The position numbers and the translations under genes were made by a program. From positions 1-16,027 of the forward strand of contig JADGJL010000660.1 of assembly GCA_027600665.1 (NCBI GenBank): 16,027 nt of DNA, written 5' to 3'. The number at the start of each line of letters is the position of its first letter. The first letter of the stretch is position 1. Under the pieces are notes generated by a model, which saw only the letters and a program-made list of their open reading frames with translations, ran no database searches and was not told where the DNA came from. The stretch comes from Irineochytrium annulatum. Lineage: Eukaryota; Chytridiomycota; Chytridiomycetes; Chytridiales; Chytridiaceae. Below are positions 8,450 through 16,027 of the stretch, in pieces.

Positions 8450-10838
8450 TCATGCGCTCATCTTTGATCTTGCAAGTGACAAAGCTGGCGGCCCGTCGGC
8501 TTCATCCTTCCAATCTAGCTTTAAATTCCGTGCGTACGCGAGAACCTGGCGAAGGCCCAACCCGTTCGCGTCCGCTGCGACTTCCGCATTCACCTTCCGG
8601 ATCGTCCAGACAAATCCGCAGATCGGTTCATACGCATGGGACCTGCAGTATATTTAAATTTGAATCGTGCCTTTTCATCACTGCAAACCAAACACCTCAC
8701 CTGTACATGAACTTGATAAACGCCATCACCAACTCCATTAGCGGCAACACCAGCAGCACCAACAGCCAGGACCTTACAGCGACGTACTGGTTCCTAATAA
8801 GCATCGTGCCCGCATACGCCCCTGGAATGCTCGTGTAGTTCGCCGCCAGGATGTTTGTGTTCGGCGTCGCCGTAAGGTTCACCACTCCCTCGGGTCCCCA
8901 CACTTCCACCCATGGGTCCGTCCCGTCACCCTTGAGTTGCAGCCTCCCCGGCAGCGGCTCCTTGTGATCCGCCGGGATCCCGGGGGGTGGAATATATTCC
9001 GGATCGTCTGGGTGGTTGTGAAGGAACCAGTAGATGTTGCTGCTGAATGATACGGCCAACGCGGCTGCGACCTCGGCCACGAACGAAGAGCTCTGATTGC
9101 GGCATCCCGTCACCTCCGAGCCGAAACAGACGTTGGCGCCGTTTTTGTGAAACAAATCCAAGGTATCTTTCACGAACCAATTCACATGCTCCACCTGCGA
9201 CCCCACCAAAGTCGAAGCGTTAAGCGGCGTCAGGATCGAGGATGGTTTGATAGACCATGACTTTCGGAATGGCGTCGCGACGACGTCGCGGAGCCAGACG
9301 GCGGACGTCAGCAGGCACGAGAGCCCCAACGAGCCTTCGTCTTGGAATGCCATCGACACGTTGACGACGTTCGAGACGGGCGGGCAGTAGGTAAGGTTAC
9401 TAATGTCCGAGACATTCCAGGAGAGGCCATGAACGCCGCCGGGGCAGGATGTGATCCAGGGGGGGCTGGAGGATGAGTGGGAGCAGTCGACAGTCGTATT
9501 GAGATAAACCTGCTTGTAGGACATGCCGCCGACGTTGCGCTTGAACACATCGTCGATCTGGGTCGTGCAATTATTTAGATAAAACAGCAGCATTTTAAGT
9601 ACAAACCGAGGGCACGTCGCCGCCAATCAGTCTATATCCGAGCCCACTCCCCGTCTGCTTGCCAAATTCGACCCCCGGTGCGTATGAGAAATCCGATAGC
9701 GACGGCGTACCGGCCTGGAACGAGAATTTGGGCTGAAAAATCGCCGGCTTGCAAAGATCTTGGATGTTCTGACACGTCGCCGTCATCACGGTCGTCGTAT
9801 CCATGCCCGTATTCAGGTAGATGGTTCGTATCAGGCCCGTCCAAGGCGACGCATTGTCCCCGACAACAATCCCGAATTTGTAGATGACGTTAAAAAGTAC
9901 AGCGAGGAGGGGTAGCATGACGACGATGCCAACGTCAAAGGGCGACGCACCCCGTGAATTGATCAAGAGGGCCGGATTTCCGAACTGGATAGCTTCGGCG
10001 ACAGGTATAGCTGACTTGTGCTTACCGAAGACCCAAGTCGCCGCCAGAGCGCCCTGCGCCATGAACGTGAACTCGCGGATGATGACCCCTAGAATCAATC
10101 CGACGGCCGCGGTGAGAAGCTGCTGCATGAACACGATATCGGACGGCCGACTCATCCACCATTGGGTGTTTGTAAGGACGACCAACAGGAGCAGGAGAAC
10201 GACGAGCGGCATCCTCGTCATCAGCAGCCACTAGAAAAAAACAAGCATTAGCACGCCACAAATACAAACAAGATACCAAAGTAACTTACGAGCAACGTCC
10301 GTCTCACACTATCCGAAAAGGGCTCTGCCGTCGAATCCTCCTTCAACGCCGCGGCCCTCGCGATCGTTACCCCTCCAAATGTCAGACTCTTCCCCACCGA
10401 TTTCGGGCTCTTCAGCGACTCGGCGTCCTCATCATCCCCAAACGGCACCGAGTCAGGCTCCTCCTCGTAAACCGCTAATGCGCCCGTCTTCTTCCCGTCA
10501 TCAAAGACACCACCATTGTCGGTATCCACCGCGCCAGCACCAACGTCGCGACGATGGCGCATCTCGCCCGACGACGGCGACTGCGAGACCAGGAAGTCGG
10601 GTCCGGTCGCCGTCGCGTCGGCCCCGTCCGCCATCGTCCCCGCCGAGACGTCCCGCGATAGATCAGCCGTGGCCGCTGACCGGTCCTGGGCGGAATCGCC
10701 GCGGGGACAATGTTCGAAGGTCTGAATGCCGGCAGTCATCGGCTTGGCGCGGGTTCGCACAGGGTCGGATGCCCCTCGGTTGGGGACCACCCGCGGCGGC
10801 TGGGTGGAGTTCGGGCCGGAAGCGCTGGCGTCGTCCAT
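8450..10838 (-). CDS. Four-exon membrane protein, paralogue B (unnamed family, 740 aa)
   Basis: Model on the - strand: exon 1 10838-10290, exon 2 10230-9607, exon 3 9557-8701, exon 4 8642-8450, giving 740 aa. Introns are 59, 49 and 58 nt; intron 2 has the unusual donor GTTTGT, but exon 2 is then exactly 624 nt as in A and C. Architecture matches A: a disordered cytoplasmic N-terminus with DFLVSQSPS, FGDDEDAESL and GKSLTFGGVTIARAAAL; three membrane segments at WLLMTRMPLVVLLLLLVVL, DIVFMQQLLTAAVGLILG and FDVGIVVMLPLLAVLF; a glycosylated ectodomain with CQNIQDLC plus six further shared cysteines; the motif KEPLPGRLQLKGDG followed by DPWVEVWGPEGVVNLT; a fourth membrane segment; and a tail SHAYEPICGFVWTIRK. 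Exon 1 and promoter are nearly identical to paralogue C, while exons 2-4 look closer to A. Function is unknown; a surface receptor-like role is speculation. Confidence 0.86.
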
Positions 10839-10959
10839 GATCAGCGTTTGGATGCAGTCGTGCTGGACCCCTCGCTGGGTGCTATTTACTTAGTGCGCTC
10901 CCGCAGAATTTGACGAATTCAAAGCTGTATTTGGCGAGAACCCTCCTGGATCCTCGCCA
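10617..10959 (-). repeat. Inverted-repeat arm (left): promoter and start of paralogue B
   Basis: Reverse complement of 12509-12857 in near-identical form. Upstream of the ATG (10839-10959) about 120 bp matches the promoter of paralogue C with no substitutions that I can see, only four small indels of 1 to 3 nt. Inside the coding region, 10617-10708 is a 92-nt block identical to 12766-12857. Similarity stops abruptly at 10959 on the spacer side and decays gradually into exon 1 on the gene side. Confidence 0.85.
10839..10959 (-). promoter_or_regulatory. Paralogue B proximal promoter (duplicated in C)
   Basis: The roughly 120 bp before the B start codon is conserved with the C promoter at near identity, which implies that B and C share expression control or were recently homogenised. 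The distal end carries a dyad: TGGCGAG (10932-10938) and CTCGCCA (10953-10959) are exact reverse complements, 14 nt apart. No canonical TATA box is evident; AAGTAAATAGC sits closer to the gene. Extent is defined by conservation, not by experiment. Confidence 0.5.
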
Positions 10960-11444
10960 AGGTGCCTTTACTGTCGATTTCTTATCCTGAGATGCGGGAA
11001 TTTCCCTCCTCTGACCAACGACCAAGCTTTTTCCGCGGCCGTGCTATATATGCGGTCGTCGACCGCATCACGTGCGTTCTGCGGTTCATGAAGGAGATGT
11101 GCAGGGCCAGTGATGCGAGTGCGACGCTGCTCGCCTTGCTGGTGGACTCGGCGCGGTTGAGGTTGAGGCCCATGATTGCGCATACCGAATGAATCGTGTG
11201 CTGGCCGATTGGCTCGACAGGTCAACGAAAGCATCGATGCCTTCCGGTGTGCAGCATTGTTCGTTTGTCGTACCCGATCATACCCGATGGTGACGAGATA
11301 TTAGGGAATCTCGTACGAAAAAGGAAATAAATGGTGCGTCAGAGTACATCGGACGCGATATATGCTCAAAGAGTGAAAGCAGGGAGAAGCAAAAATGATC
11401 TGAGATGATTGTCAAATTCCACAACGATCCATCTCCATCTGGCA
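10960..11444. other. Intergenic spacer between paralogue B promoter and COX20
   Basis: Unique sequence inside the inverted repeat that should include the COX20 promoter. Overlapping short frames occur on the - strand between 10968 and 11234, but none has a recognisable domain. The clearest structure is the palindrome and E-box listed separately at 11045-11074. Confidence 0.4.
11045..11074. promoter_or_regulatory. TATA-like word, 8-bp-arm palindrome and ATCACGTG E-box
   Basis: Directly visible: TATATA at about 11045-11050, then TGCGGTCG-t-CGACCGCA (11051-11067), a perfect dyad with a one-base centre, then ATCACGTG containing the E-box core CACGTG (11069-11074). RTCACRTG is the known fungal Cbf1-type bHLH site, and dyads of this size often bind dimeric regulators. 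It lies about 370 bp upstream of COX20 and about 90 bp beyond the B promoter arm, so it could serve either gene. The role is inferred. Confidence 0.4.
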
Positions 11445-11976
11445 ATGCCTTCCTCCGAGCCGACTGGCGGTGTAGCCCAACCGCCCGGAGCCCACCGGCT
11501 CCCGATCCCGGAAGACGGCGGCCCGCCCTCCGTTGTTGATGTCGCCAAGGTTCGTCTATCTGTTACCGGTGTTCCTGACACCCATGGCAGACAATAAAAC
11601 TCGAGGATTTTAAGCTGGACAACGTCGGCAAAGTGCCTTGCAACATCAACTCGACGCTATATGGACTTTCTGCGGGCGGACTCGTGGCTGGCTCGAGGTA
11701 TTTCTTTAGGCGTAAGTATTTGTCCTTTGGTGTAGGCTCGTGGATTTACTCTCATTTGTTAATAAAGGAAACGCCATGTCGGCGGGTAGCTGGGGTATGG
11801 TGACGTTCGGGGTCGTCGCGATGGCCTCGTGGGAGCTTTGCCGGTTTCAGAGGAAGGTCGTTAGGGAGCAAATGTCCGCACTTGCGGCGTCGAGGCACGG
11901 GCAGCCGCGGGGGGCACCTGAGCTGCCTTTGGTGAACCCTGGGGAAACGGCGTTGGATGGGCGGAGGTTGGGGTAA
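11445..11976 (+). CDS. COX20: COX20, cytochrome c oxidase assembly protein (mitochondrial inner membrane)
   Basis: Three exons: 11445-11549, 11591-11711 and 11768-11976, giving 144 aa. Introns are 41 nt (donor GTTCGT) and 56 nt (donor GTAAGT). COX20 (FAM36A) is an inner-membrane chaperone that binds newly made Cox2 during complex IV assembly. Seen: a Pro/Gly-rich N-terminus of about 35 residues; KLEDFKLDNVGKVPCNINS (38-56), matching the family's conserved segment that ends in an x-P-C motif (Cys52); a first hydrophobic segment with a glycine run (LYGLSAGGLVAGSRYFF, about 58-74); a second one, GSWGMVTFGVVAMASWELC (82-100), followed by RFQRK; and a polar tail. Length is close to animal COX20 (about 118 aa) and shorter than the yeast protein. 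The first intron is very short, but without it the frame stops before the conserved part. The gene sits between the inverted membrane paralogues B and C. Confidence 0.82.
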
Positions 11977-12312
11977 TATATTTTTTCGACGCGAACGACA
12001 GGGGGAATGACGGCATAAGCGGCTTCGCCGGGTATGGGGCACTGGTTGTGGCAAGGCTGTGGAGGGAGTTCTTGCGCGTGGGTTGCAAATGTTACATGCT
12101 CTCGTGCTTACGGAATTTTCGGTGGTGAGTGGCCAGCAGAAGCGGAGAAGGGCCTCACCGAAAACATGCGATATTTCGCACTCGATTTATGATCACAACC
12201 ATCTTTGTTTTGGTACCTTTGTAAATTTTTGCAATTATATAGATCAAAAGGCATATTTTCAGGAGGGTGTATGGATCGCACATGATCAGCAAACAGAGTG
12301 CATGCGGCGTGT

Positions 12313-12374
12313 GAATCGAGTTAAACGCATGATCTGTAACTAGTCTGAATGCAGCGAGAGAATCGAGTTAAACG
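12313..12374. repeat. 15-nt direct repeat, period 47
   Basis: GAATCGAGTTAAACG occurs at 12313-12327 and again at 12360-12374 with no mismatch. Only two copies are present. It could be a regulatory word or a relic of local duplication near the inverted-repeat boundary. Confidence 0.6.
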
Positions 12375-12437
12375 AACTACAACTAGGGTAGGAGATGGTA
12401 GCAGTGCACCTCCGCATGCACTCATCCCTTCAACAAC

Positions 12438-12479
12438 CCTGAATTTCCGTCTATAGCATCTTCCTGAACTCCCGTCTAT
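12438..12479. repeat. Imperfect 17-nt direct repeat, period 25
   Basis: CCTGAATTTCCGTCTAT (12438-12454) and CCTGAACTCCCGTCTAT (12463-12479) differ at two positions. They sit just outside the right arm of the inverted repeat. Confidence 0.5.
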
Positions 12480-12496
12480 GCACTGGGGAAAGGGCC

Positions 12497-12519
12497 TGGC
12501 GAGGATCATGGCGAGGATC
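12497..12519. repeat. Tandem 12-nt repeat at the inverted-repeat boundary
   Basis: TGGCGAGGATC is present at 12497-12507 and 12509-12519. The left arm, next to paralogue B, has only one copy (complement of 10949-10959). The homology between the arms begins at the second copy, so the duplication marks the breakpoint. Confidence 0.6.
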
Positions 12520-12635
12520 CAGGAGGGTTCTCGCCAAATACGGCAGCTTTGAATTCGTCAAATTCTGCGGGAGCGCACTCAAGTAAATAGCACCCAGCGA
12601 GGGTCCAGCACACCGACTGCATCCAAACGCTGATC
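12509..12635 (+). promoter_or_regulatory. Paralogue C proximal promoter (duplicated in B)
   Basis: About 127 bp before the C start codon, matching the B promoter on the other strand with only indels: an extra 3 nt near 12542, 1 nt near 12580, one G fewer near 12602 and 3 nt near 12612. The dyad TGGCGAG (12509-12515) / CTCGCCA (12530-12536) is kept. Function as a promoter follows from position. Confidence 0.5.
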
Positions 12636-12857
12636 ATGGACGACGCCAGCGCTTACGGCCCGAACTCCACCCAGCCGCTGCAGGTGGTCCCCAACCGAGG
12701 GGCATCCGACCCCGTGGGAACCCGCGCCCAGCCAATGACTGCCGGCATTCAGAGCTTCGAACATCGTCCCCGCGGCGATTCCGCCCAGGACCGGTCAGCG
12801 GCCACGGCTGATCTATCGCGGGACGTCTCGGCGGGGACGATGGCGGACGGGGCCGAC
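12509..12857 (+). repeat. Inverted-repeat arm (right): promoter and start of paralogue C
   Basis: Partner of the arm at 10617-10959. The arms are separated by about 1.55 kb that includes COX20. Near identity spans the promoter and the first 220 or so nt of exon 1, including a 92-nt perfect block at 12766-12857. Beyond that, similarity between B and C drops to that of ordinary paralogues. Confidence 0.85.
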
Positions 12858-15029
12858 ATGACCGCTACCGGATCCGACTTCCTCGTGTCGCGGTCGCCGT
12901 CGCCGGGCGAGATGCACCATCGCCACGTTGACGCTGGCGCGTTGAATGCCGACGACGGTGGGGTCTTCGATAACGGGAAGAAGACGGGTGCGTTAGCGGT
13001 TGACGAGGAGGAGCCAGACGCGGTGCGGTTTCGGGATGATGAGGACGCTGAATCGCTGAAGAGCCCGAGGGGTGTGGGGAAGAGTCTGACGTTCGGAGGA
13101 GTTACGGTTGCGAGGGCTGCGGCGTTGAATGAGGAACCGGAGGAGTCGATGGAGAAGAGTGTCAGACGGACGCTGTGTGTGAGTATGATCCTTGGTTTCC
13201 TTTTTACCAACATTGATGTGGACTGACGAGCCTAACTTTTGACTTGACGCTTAGTGGCTGCTGCTTAGAAGGTTACCCCTGGCCGTCCTTCTTGTCGTAT
13301 TGGTCGTTCTTACCAGCACGCAGTGGTGGATGGCTCGGCCGTCGGACATTGTCCTTATGCAGCAGGTGCTGACAGCGGCCGTCGGATTGATAATTGGGGT
13401 TCTTGTCCGCGAGTTCACCTTTATGGCGCAGGGCGCACTGGCGGCTACGTGGGCGTTCCGCAAACACAAGTCTTCGCTTCCCGTGGCCGAGGCCATTCAG
13501 TTTGGGAACCCGGCGCTTTTGATTAATTCGGCGGGCGTTTCACCCTTCGACATCGGTGTCGTCGTCATGCTGCCCGTCCTGGCTGTGCTCTTCAACGTTA
13601 TCTATAAGTTCGGCATCACTGTCGAAAACAACACATCGCCGTGGACGGGCCTGATCAGAACGGTATACCTGGCGCAAGACATGGACACGAGGTCGGTGAT
13701 GACGGATGGCTGCCGTGGCGTTGTCGACCGCTGCAAGGTGGACATCCTTCAGACGAACTTCTCATTTGCGAACGATAACCCGGCGTCCCTGACGGGTTAC
13801 TCCGCGCCGGGGATTGTCTACGGCCATGAAACGGATGACAAGCATGGATACACCCTAGTTGGGGGCGATGTGCCGCAGGTACATATTCGACTACCTTACT
13901 GGAAATTCCCACGCATTGCTTAACTATTGCACGCGACAGATTGACGAGGCGTTCAAGGCTAACGTGGTGGGCATGGCTTATAAGCAAGTCCTTGTGAACA
14001 CGACCGTCGACTGCTCCAACTCGGTCGACCCCTCACCCCGAATCACGTCCTGCCCCTTCTTCGGTGGGCTTACCACCAATGGCACGGAGCTTGTCACCAA
14101 CGTGACCTATTGCCCGCCCATCTCGAACGTCCTCAACATGTCTCTCACGTTCACCACCAACACCTCCCTCCCGACCTTGTTCTCGTGCCTCCTGACCTCG
14201 TCCGTCTGGCTCCGCGACGTGGTCGCGACGCCGGACCTGGACTCGTGGGCGGTCACGCAGTCTTCCGCGTCCTTGTCGCCACTGAACGCGTCAACGCTCG
14301 CAGCGACTCAGCACGAGCTGATGAGTGCGATGGTGAGCACCACCACAGACGAGGTCCACACCGATCCGCCCATAAACTGCTTCGGCCCTCAGGGCCTGAT
14401 GTGCCCCGGTCAAACCCCCCACATCGAATCCGCCGTGGCGTCCGTCCTGGCCGTGGACTTCACCGTCAACATCTTCAAATATCTCCACAACCACGTGGAA
14501 ACCTCCGACACGATTGCGGTTGGGGATTCCAGGGAGCCGCTGCCGGGGAGGCTGCTGTTTAAGGGGGATGGGAGGGATCCATGGGTGGAGGTGTTGGGGC
14601 CGGTTGGGGTGGTGAATTTCACGGCGACGCCAAACTACACCAGCATCGTGGCGGCGAATGCGGGCACGAGGCTGGTCAAGAATCAATACGTCACTCTGAG
14701 GCCGTGGCTGCTCGCGCTGCTTTTGTTGCCCTTGGTGGAGTTGATCATGGCGTTGGTAAAGTTTATGTACAGGTGAGGTGCCCTTTGTGCTTCGCTGCAT
14801 GAAAGATGAATTACCAGTCTGATTGTGTCCTGTCAGGGCGCACCCGTTCGAGCCTGTTTGTGGCTTCGTGTGGACGATCCGGAAGGTGAACGCGAAGGTC
14901 GCCACGGACGCGAACGGGTTGAGCCTTCGCCAGGTGCTCGCGTACGCACGGAACCTGAAGCTGGACTGGAAGGATGACGATGAGGGGCCGCTGGCGCTGT
15001 CGCTTGCGAGATCACGGAAGAGCTTTTGA
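12636..15029 (+). CDS. Four-exon membrane protein, paralogue C (unnamed family, 730 aa)
   Basis: Exons 12636-13178, 13255-13878, 13940-14772 and 14837-15029, giving 730 aa; introns are 76, 61 and 64 nt, phases 0, 0 and 2, with CTAAC-type branch words in intron 1. Layout matches A and B: a cytoplasmic disordered N-terminus (about 1-180) with DFLVSRSPS, DDEDAESL and GKSLTFGGVTVARAAAL; membrane segments starting WLLLRRLPLAVLLVVLVVL, DIVLMQQVLTAAVGLIIG and FDIGVVVMLPVLAVLF; an ectodomain of roughly 350 residues with CRGVVDRC and six further cysteines shared with A and B, plus many N-x-S/T sites; the REPLPGRLLFKGDG and DPWVEVLGPVGVVNFT blocks; a final segment RPWLLALLLLPLVELIMAL; and a tail with FEPVCGFVWTIRK and LRQVLAYARNLKLDWKDDD. 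The cysteine right after the last membrane segment could be palmitoylated (inference). It is more diverged from A and B in exons 2-3 than they are from each other. Function is unknown. Confidence 0.87.
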
Positions 15030-15941
15030 GGTGATGGATGGATGTTGAAATGGAGTGTTGCCTACCTCTCTCTGCTATTGAGTGGTTTAGTGTTCTGAGG
15101 AGTGATTCTAGGTGTCGTGGCTTAGCTGAAATAGGAAGCTAACGATGTTTGACGGCCACGGTTTGATTTCAATTTTTATTTTTGTTACCAGAGGTTTCTT
15201 TTCCCGCTTTTTTTTTGTATTTAAGGGCTCAATCGGCCATCATCATCTTCCCCTGTAACTCCCCCTTTATCGAATCATGTGATTTACGGCGGTTTTTCAA
15301 TTCGACAGACAATAAAAAAAGAAAAGAAAAAAAAAAAAGGTATATTCTGTCGAACCCGTGATATTGACGAATATCGACGCGTCTTAGCGGACGACCGATA
15401 AAAGTGGCGTTTCAAACGCGTTATGGCGCTCGTCATTGATCACATCGTGCTGATGTCACGTCCACGAACGGTCTAGGAAGCGTCCATCCCACCGTCCCCG
15501 TCGCATTGGATCGTTGACGGTCGAATTGGCTGAGTGGAAGGGAAGCGGCGGAGAAGGGGTCGAGAGTGAGCGAGCAACGGGGAGGTGAGAGTATCATCGT
15601 AAGGGTAAGCGCTGTGGGTCAAAAATCTTATCTCCTGGTTCCAGCTGGGCAATAAATAATAGCTTCATTGAATGTATTACTGAAAGCCTGAAAGGCGAAG
15701 AGAAATACGTTTTTTCGCAATCCCACCTATCCAACGCATGAGGCCCCCATAACGCAAACAAATAGAAAGAGAGAGATTTAGAAAAAGACGAGGTAAAGAT
15801 AGACCACAAAATGTACATCTAAAAAACAAACCAAAGAAGAGAAAAAAGAAATAACAGTGGCAGTCGGCGGTGAAGATGATGCAGTAAGCATAATATAAAT
15901 GCCCATTGCAAGGGGCAAGAGCGGGTTTTCCGGCCCCACCG
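15030..15941. other. Long intergenic region downstream of paralogue C
   Basis: About 910 bp with no convincing coding frame; T-rich and A-rich tracts occur near 15170-15235 and 15310-15340. The stretch 15355-15560 is more GC-rich, with repeated CGAC/GACG words and the palindrome GCGTTT-c-AAACGC (15407-15419), so it might be a promoter or an unrecognised RNA gene. The 15600-15900 part is AT-rich and featureless. Open frames here are low-complexity and judged to be chance. Confidence 0.35.
15301..15354. repeat. Perfect 9-bp inverted repeat around an A-rich loop
   Basis: TTCGACAGA (15301-15309) and TCTGTCGAA (15346-15354) are exact reverse complements separated by 36 nt that are almost all A and G. 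It could be a hairpin in a transcript, a terminator-like structure or the ends of a tiny degraded element. No target-site duplication was evident. Confidence 0.45.
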
Positions 15942-16027
15942 TCATCCCCTCAGCTGGTATAAATTCTTCCAAAACGCCAGTCCACCGACCCGTCGCATCG
16001 TCTGCTCAACCACCCTCCCATCTATCC
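15942..16027 (-). CDS. Possible 3' end of a gene truncated by the window edge
   Basis: Read on the - strand from the right edge, one frame runs 27 codons to a TGA (complement of 15942-15944). Its composition looks like protein, with VEQTMRRVGGLAFWKNLYQL just before the stop. The region changes from GC-rich to AT-rich right after the stop, as expected at a coding/3'-UTR border. The rest lies outside the window, so no function can be given. If real, this gene is convergent with paralogue C. Confidence 0.3.
   Translation of the reverse strand, partial: IDGRVVEQTMRRVGGLAFWKNLYQLRG

Larger units (their letters stand above)
11977..12508. other. Intergenic region between COX20 and the paralogue C promoter
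   Basis: About 530 bp containing the COX20 3' end and unique AT-richer sequence, with several short direct repeats toward its right end (12313-12374, 12438-12479, 12497-12519) listed separately. A 94-codon frame at 12059-12343 shows no recognisable features and is likely chance. Confidence 0.4.

Noticed and set aside
10968..11234. - strand frames upstream of COX20 considered as a transposase remnant
   Set aside because: No catalytic motif, terminal repeats or coherent domain could be seen.
10617..12857. Inverted repeat as the terminal repeats of a transposon carrying COX20
   Set aside because: The arms are promoters and 5' coding parts of two full paralogous genes pointing outward. No transposase or target-site duplication was seen, and COX20 is a housekeeping gene.
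13859..13939. ATG at 13859 as a separate start for the ectodomain part of paralogue C
   Set aside because: This stretch is the end of exon 2 in another frame plus intron 2. The paralogues show that the ectodomain is joined to the membrane-segment exon.
15515..15590. tRNA-like GGCTGAGTGG word (D-arm of Ser/Leu tRNAs)
   Set aside because: No matching acceptor stem, anticodon arm or GGTTCGAATCC-type T-arm follows at the right distance.
15594..15972. - strand frames of 60-74 codons near the right edge
   Set aside because: AT-rich, low-complexity sequence starting from 3'-flank DNA. Another frame (15942-16027) looks more like real coding at the edge.

Overview
The window looks like nuclear DNA of a fungus, most likely an early-diverging (chytrid-like) lineage, although the lineage itself is inference. 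The genes are GC-rich and broken by short introns (41 to about 92 nt) with GT..AG ends and CTAAC/CTAAT-type branch points. Coding products include a mitochondrial COX20 homologue, a ketohexokinase-type pfkB kinase and a diaphanous-type formin regulatory module. I see no bacterial operon, rRNA, tRNA, CRISPR or intact transposon.

Layout: paralogue A of an unnamed membrane-protein family (- strand, 231-2709); a divergent intergenic region with only doubtful ORFs (2710-3692); ketohexokinase-like gene (+, 3693-5148); a short convergent intergenic stretch (5149-5427); formin-like GBD/FH3 protein without FH2 (-, 5428 to about 7980); intergenic (about 7981-8449); membrane paralogue B (-, 8450-10838); a spacer holding COX20 (+, 11445-11976); membrane paralogue C (+, 12636-15029); a long intergenic region with small hairpins (15030-15941); and the possible 3' end of a further - strand gene running off the right edge (15942-16027).

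The dominant feature is the three-member family A/B/C. All three share a four-exon structure with introns at identical protein positions and phases, and exon 2 is exactly 624 nt in each. The predicted proteins (766, 740 and 730 aa) have a disordered cytoplasmic N-terminus, three clustered membrane segments, a large N-glycosylated ectodomain with eight conserved cysteines, a final membrane segment and a conserved roughly 60-residue cytoplasmic tail. This resembles a receptor, sensor or surface protein, but I cannot name the family.

B and C are divergently oriented and flank COX20. Their promoters and the first part of exon 1 form the arms of a very young inverted repeat: about 120 bp of promoter differs only by small indels, and a 92-nt block in exon 1 is identical. 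In exons 2-4, B instead looks closer to A. This mosaic suggests gene conversion or promoter/N-terminus exchange between the inverted copies.

The housekeeping genes (KHK-like, COX20) and the formin-like gene have no evident functional link to the membrane family. All exon models were drawn by eye from splice signals, frame continuity and paralogue comparison, with no transcript evidence.
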